This document shows, piece by piece, positions 14,188-16,954 of a DNA stretch of 16,954 nt. This DNA is from Alphaproteobacteria bacterium. Its GTDB lineage: Bacteria; Pseudomonadota; Alphaproteobacteria; CACIAM-22H2. Location: assembly GCA_947500965.1 (NCBI GenBank), contig CANMWW010000008.1, positions 1 through 16,954 of the forward strand, read 5' to 3'. The notes under the pieces were generated by a model. It was not told the DNA's origin. It saw only the letters and a program-made list of their open reading frames with translations, and did not search any database. Within the stretch, counting starts at the first letter, position 1. Every line of letters starts with the position of its first letter. A program made the position numbers and the translations under genes.

Positions 14188-14578
14188 GCGCATCGGCTCC
14201 TGGCCGGGGCTGGTGCGGAAGGACGGGCTTGTCTGCGTCCTAGAGGAAGACAGCGTCGGGGACGTCGCGGAGATCATGGCGCGCTCGAATATCGGCGCCG
14301 TGCTCGTGCTTCGCAACGATGGAATGCTGTCGGGCATCTTCACGGAGCGCGACCTCCTTCGCATGGCCGGGACGGGCGCACAGGTCGACAGGGACCAGGT
14401 GGTCGCCACGGCGATGACCCGAGACCCCTGGGGCGTGTCGCTGGACGAGGGCGCGCGCCATGTCGCCCGGGAGATGCTCGTGCGCGGGTTCCGCCACGCG
14501 GTCGTCTTCGGGGAAGGCCGCGTGCCGATCGGTATCGTCTCGATGCGCGACATGCTCGCCATCCTGCTGGAGGGCTGA
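14144..14578 (+). CDS. CBS-domain pair protein
   Basis: CBS pairs (Bateman modules) bind adenine nucleotides and act as energy or ligand sensors. This 144-residue protein is a bare pair. The first CBS repeat (about 30-80) reads EDSVGDVAEIMARSNIGAVL and GMLSGIFTERDLLR. The second (about 90-144) reads VATAMTRDPWGVSLDEGARH and RVPIGIVSMRDMLAILLE. The Asp in TERD and SMRD is the usual ribose-contacting residue. The ATG at 14144 was chosen because GGGAGG lies five bases upstream; a longer frame from 14036 has no such site and would overlap the minus-strand gene further. It is the first gene of the rightward group. Whether it serves motility is unknown. Confidence 0.88.
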   Translation: MNMTATRDAKTGDGMRIGSWPGLVRKDGLVCVLEEDSVGDVAEIMARSNIGAVLVLRNDGMLSGIFTERDLLRMAGTGAQVDRDQVVATAMTRDPWGVSLDEGARHVAREMLVRGFRHAVVFGEGRVPIGIVSMRDMLAILLEG

Positions 14579-14581
14579 ACG

Positions 14582-14872
14582 GTGCTTGGCTGGTTGCGGT
14601 CCACCCTCGGCGGCGGCGAACCCGCGCGACCGGGAAAGCGCGAGGACGGCGGGTCCTCGGTCCAGTTCAGCGAGTACCGCGTCCGCTCGATCTTCCGGCG
14701 GCGTACATCCACCCACATCGACAACTGGTTCCCGGCCGCGCATCCCGACGAGGCGGTGGCGGCGGCGCGGCGGCGCTTCCCTACGGCCGACGCATGGGAG
14801 TACCAGGGCGAGAGAAGGGACCTGACGGCCGCGGAGATCGAGGCCCTGCGGCGCTCGAACGCCCCGAAATGA
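14582..14872 (+). CDS. Hypothetical 96-residue protein
   Basis: The start is GTG, three bases after the CBS stop, with GGAGGG seven bases upstream inside the CBS gene; the stop overlaps the next start (ATGA). The protein has a short hydrophobic start (MLGWLRSTLGGG), a central block SEYRVRSIFRRRTSTHIDNW and a helix HPDEAVAAARRRFPTADAWEY. I see no signal peptide or membrane helix and recognise no family. Tight coupling to both neighbours and even composition support a real gene. Confidence 0.72.
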   Translation: MLGWLRSTLGGGEPARPGKREDGGSSVQFSEYRVRSIFRRRTSTHIDNWFPAAHPDEAVAAARRRFPTADAWEYQGERRDLTAAEIEALRRSNAPK

Positions 14873-15402
14873 AGGCGACGCGCCTGCAATGCCTGGCGAT
14901 CGCCTCGACGATCGCCATGGCCGTCGCGGGTGCGGCGCCAGTGAGCGCCGAACAGGTCCGGATCTGCGACCGGCGCGTCGAGTTCCCGGGCGCGGTCAGG
15001 CATTTCAAGCTGGACGAACCCGATCCCTTCGGCGCGTCGGCCGTCCTCACGGGGGCCCTCCAGCAGGAGGGCGAGCGCTTCCTGCTGAGGTTCAACTGCT
15101 GGCGGCTCGCCGCGCCGCGCGAAGGCTTCCCGGAGGAGCGGCCGACCCTGGAGCGCCTGTTCCGCTACACGCGTGCACTCGGCATCTTCAACCAGACCTA
15201 CGTGTACCTTCCCGCGCAGGACAGGCTCTTCGTGAGAGTCTCTGGAGAGCGCTCGACCAACGGCGTGGTCTACGACATCCGCTTCGAGTTCCACATGCTG
15301 CGCGACCGCACGCTCGGCGCCGTGACGAGCTACCGGAGGGACTCGCGCGCCGCGCGCGAACAGGCCGACGCGTTCGTCGACGGCCTGCGCGCGCTGCGCT
15401 GA
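14869..15402 (+). CDS. Secreted hypothetical protein, 177 residues
   Basis: This protein has a clear signal peptide (about residues 1-27: basic start, hydrophobic core, cleavage after PVSA). The mature part of about 150 residues contains alternating strand-like segments (VLTGALQQEGERFLLRFNCW, FNQTYVYLPAQDRLFVRVSG, GVVYDIRFEFHMLRDRTLGA) and a final helix ending in LRALR. Two cysteines (in RICDRR and FNCW) could form a disulfide in the periplasm. The ATG at 14869 overlaps the previous stop by four bases. I recognise no family; a periplasmic location is inferred only from the signal peptide. Confidence 0.75.
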   Translation: MKATRLQCLAIASTIAMAVAGAAPVSAEQVRICDRRVEFPGAVRHFKLDEPDPFGASAVLTGALQQEGERFLLRFNCWRLAAPREGFPEERPTLERLFRYTRALGIFNQTYVYLPAQDRLFVRVSGERSTNGVVYDIRFEFHMLRDRTLGAVTSYRRDSRAAREQADAFVDGLRALR

Positions 15403-15419
15403 CCGGGGGGACCGCGCGC

Positions 15420-16073
15420 TTGCCCTCCTTTGCCTGCCCGGAGTGCGCCGCCGCGATCGCGCTGCCAGCGGGAATTCCGTTTCCCCCAGGAGGGCGGCTG
15501 CTGTCATGTGGCCGCTGTGCCGCGATCTGGCGCGTGATGCCGGACGCCGTCCCGAAGGAGGCGACGGAAGCGCAGCCCGAGCCTGTGATCGCTCCAGCCG
15601 AGGAGGTCGGGCCGTCTCGTCGACGCCGCGGCATCGACCTGCGCCGGCTCGCCCGCCTCGCGATCGCGCTTTCGCTGGTGGCTGCAGTGCTGGGAGGGAT
15701 CGGCAGCGGCGCATTCGCCGCGCGACACCACCTGGCCGTCTGGATGCCGTCCACCCGCGGCGTCTTCGTGGCGCTCGGGGCTGGCGTGAAGCCCTCGGAG
15801 ATATCCGCGGCGATAACGGGATGGAGGGTCGCCGAGGGCGGGGCCGTTCATGTCGGCTACCGCGTAGCCAATCCGACGGCATTGTCGCTCGCCATGCCCG
15901 AGATCTGCGTCGAGGGCCGCGCGGAGGAAGGCGTGACGGCCTTTCGCCGCTGCTTCCCGCCGGATGTCGACAAGCTCGAGCCGGAGCAGGCCCGGGACGC
16001 CGAATTCCTCGTCCTGGACCCGGCCGGCGCGGTCCGGGAGATCGAGTTGCGCAAGGCGGCTCCCCCCCGCTGA
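15420..16073 (+). CDS. Zinc-ribbon (MJ0042-type) membrane protein with DUF3426-like domain
   Basis: The N-terminus holds two CxxC pairs (Cys6/Cys9 and Cys30/Cys33) in the pattern ACPECAAAIALPAG...LLSCGRCAAIWRV, the MJ0042 zinc ribbon with its final tryptophan. A Pro/Glu linker, a basic patch, a transmembrane helix (about 78-101, LARLAIALSLVAAVLGGIGSG) and a C-terminal extracytoplasmic domain follow (VHVGYRVANPTALSLAMPEI, FRRCFPPDVDKLEPEQARDA). This resembles DUF3426 proteins of proteobacteria. The start is TTG at 15420, with GGGGGG nine bases upstream and 17 bases after the previous stop; it was chosen because it puts the zinc ribbon at the very N-terminus, as in the family. Function unknown. 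Confidence 0.8.
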   Translation: MPSFACPECAAAIALPAGIPFPPGGRLLSCGRCAAIWRVMPDAVPKEATEAQPEPVIAPAEEVGPSRRRRGIDLRRLARLAIALSLVAAVLGGIGSGAFAARHHLAVWMPSTRGVFVALGAGVKPSEISAAITGWRVAEGGAVHVGYRVANPTALSLAMPEICVEGRAEEGVTAFRRCFPPDVDKLEPEQARDAEFLVLDPAGAVREIELRKAAPPR

Positions 16074-16112
16074 CCTGCAAGTTGTTGGCATGGACACCGG
16101 CACGTCGATTGC

Positions 16113-16649
16113 ATGAACACGCCTGCCCCGCATCGACGCGGGGAATTCCTGCAGGGCGGAGGCTGGGGCGTGGCGTTGCCGACTTCGATAACCGATGCGT
16201 CGCCGTCGGCAGTGACGCGTGCGCAGCGCCCGCATGCGCCACGCCTCGACTTCCAGTCGCTCGTGTCCTCGCTGAACCCCCTCATGCACGTTCCCGTGAT
16301 CGGTGGGATCCATTCCGCGGCGACGGGCGAACGCCCCATACCGGCGGTCCGCATCTTCGTCGCGACGCTGCTTGCCGGCCCCATCGGCCTCGCCGCGGCC
16401 ATAGCCGACAGCGTGGTCGAGGAGGCGACTGGCAAGACCATGGTCGAGCAGGCTATCGCGGCGATCTCGCCAGAGAGCGCACCGGAGCAGGCCGCCGCGT
16501 CCGCGTCTCGGCAGGCGGAATCCCGGTCGCCTCGCCGCCTCTTCCCCGAAGTCGTCACGCCAGTAGCCGCGGCGGCGGAAACGCCCGCGGCACCGACAGG
16601 CGCGGCGCCAGCGCGACCACGAAGCCTTCTCCCGTCGCCACCGGCCTGA
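16113..16649 (+). CDS. Alphaproteobacterial hypothetical protein with hydrophobic Gly/Ala core
   Basis: The centre of this 178-residue protein (about 48-105) reads QSLVSSLNPLMHVPVIGGIH, SAATGERPIPAVRIFVATLL and AGPIGLAAAIADSVVEEATGK. I have seen this pattern, LNPLxHxPVxxxIyRAxTGdxIpPaaRI followed by a Gly/Ala-rich hydrophobic stretch, in conserved hypothetical proteins of alphaproteobacteria; no function is known to me. The flanks are low-complexity Pro/Ala. It starts 39 bases after the zinc-ribbon stop with no strong ribosome binding site, so it may have its own promoter. The hydrophobic core may associate with membrane. Confidence 0.7.
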   Translation: MNTPAPHRRGEFLQGGGWGVALPTSITDASPSAVTRAQRPHAPRLDFQSLVSSLNPLMHVPVIGGIHSAATGERPIPAVRIFVATLLAGPIGLAAAIADSVVEEATGKTMVEQAIAAISPESAPEQAAASASRQAESRSPRRLFPEVVTPVAAAAETPAAPTGAAPARPRSLLPSPPA

Positions 16650-16719
16650 ACCCGCGCGCCGCTCCGAGGCGGACCAATCGGCGCTCCCCCCCGTCTGCGG
16701 CGGATGGGACATCGTCGCC

Positions 16720-16954
16720 ATGGGTGGGGACATCAGAAAGCTTCCGGGGCCGCGAGAGATCCTCCTGGCATCGCGCGAACTGCCCGGGCTCGGCGCGCTG
16801 CTGGATTGCCTGAATCCCATCGTCGAGGTGCGCCTGCTCGAAGGCGACGCGGATCCGATCCCGGCGATCGCGCGCGCGCTCGCGCATGGATCGCTCGAGC
16901 TGCTGCACCTCCTCGGAAACGGCGCGCCCGGGGAGATTTCCATCACTGCCGCAC
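16720..16954 (+). CDS. DUF4347-like protein, N-terminal part (cut by window edge)
   Basis: The 78 visible residues run REILLASRELPGLGALLDCL, IVEVRLLEGDADPIPAIARA and LELLHLLGNGAPGEISI. This matches the start of DUF4347, in which a strand is followed by a gap, a V-x-L-L-D strand, an I-x-x-A-L helix and LH(I/L)VSHG-x-PG. Such domains commonly stand at the N-terminus of large secreted or surface proteins with repeats. Here the usual SHG is GNG, so the histidine is missing. The ATG at 16720 is the first in its frame after the stop at 16564; no clear ribosome binding site is seen. No signal peptide is visible. The rest lies beyond the window. Confidence 0.6.
   Translation, partial: MGGDIRKLPGPREILLASRELPGLGALLDCLNPIVEVRLLEGDADPIPAIARALAHGSLELLHLLGNGAPGEISITAA

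Noticed and set aside
16081..16112. Sigma-54-like TTGGCATGGACACCGGCACG before the 178-residue gene
   Set aside because: The spacing between GG and GC is eleven, not ten, and the downstream half does not match.
14194..16242. Long minus-strand frame extending the secreted protein upstream
   Set aside because: Antisense to the CBS, 96-residue, secreted and zinc-ribbon genes; composition is typical of a GC-rich shadow frame.

Overview
This window is a dense flagellar gene cluster from a very GC-rich bacterium, followed by a short stretch of mostly uncharacterised small genes. The proteins and gene order point to an alphaproteobacterium, and I would guess the Rhodospirillales/Acetobacteraceae side: flgB-flgC-fliE-fliQ stand together, fliM is followed by a small single-helix protein and a MotE-like protein, and MotB has a lysine-rich N-terminus. 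The lineage is an inference from gene content, not from a marker gene.

Layout. (1) Positions 1-4758, minus strand, read from 4758 leftward: flgB, flgC, fliE, fliQ, fliM, a small membrane protein, a MotE-like MgtE_N protein, a FliL-like secreted protein, two small hypothetical genes and the 5' part of motB, which runs off the left edge. Most junctions overlap or are only a few bases apart, so this looks like one transcription unit. (2) Positions about 4881-5746, plus strand: a J-domain (DnaJ-like) protein and a small charged protein, divergent from flgB. (3) Positions 5760-8752, minus strand: flgF-flgG-flgA-flgH, building the distal rod, the L ring and the P-ring chaperone. (4) Positions 8786-13790, plus strand: fliI-fliJ-fliG-fliF and an unknown gene, divergent from flgF across only 33 bases. 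The order is unlike the common fliF-G-H-I-J, and no fliH is seen. (5) Positions 13741-16954: a minus-strand secreted protein that overlaps coding genes at both ends, then plus-strand genes for a CBS-pair protein, a 96-residue unknown, a secreted 177-residue unknown, a zinc-ribbon/DUF3426-like membrane protein, a 178-residue protein of a type I associate with alphaproteobacteria, and the start of a DUF4347-like protein cut by the right edge.

How it works together. FliF/FliG/FliM form the MS ring, rotor and C ring. FliQ is part of the export gate, and FliI/FliJ are the export ATPase and its stalk. FliE/FlgB/FlgC/FlgF/FlgG build the rod, FlgA/FlgH serve the outer rings, and MotB with the MotE- and FliL-like proteins belong to the stator side. 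The filament, hook and remaining export genes must lie elsewhere.

No tRNA, rRNA, CRISPR, insertion sequence or transposase was seen. The least explained signals are a near-identical sequence element upstream of both the J-domain gene/flgB and fliF, the J-domain protein itself, the doubly overlapped secreted protein, and the DUF4347-like gene at the right edge.
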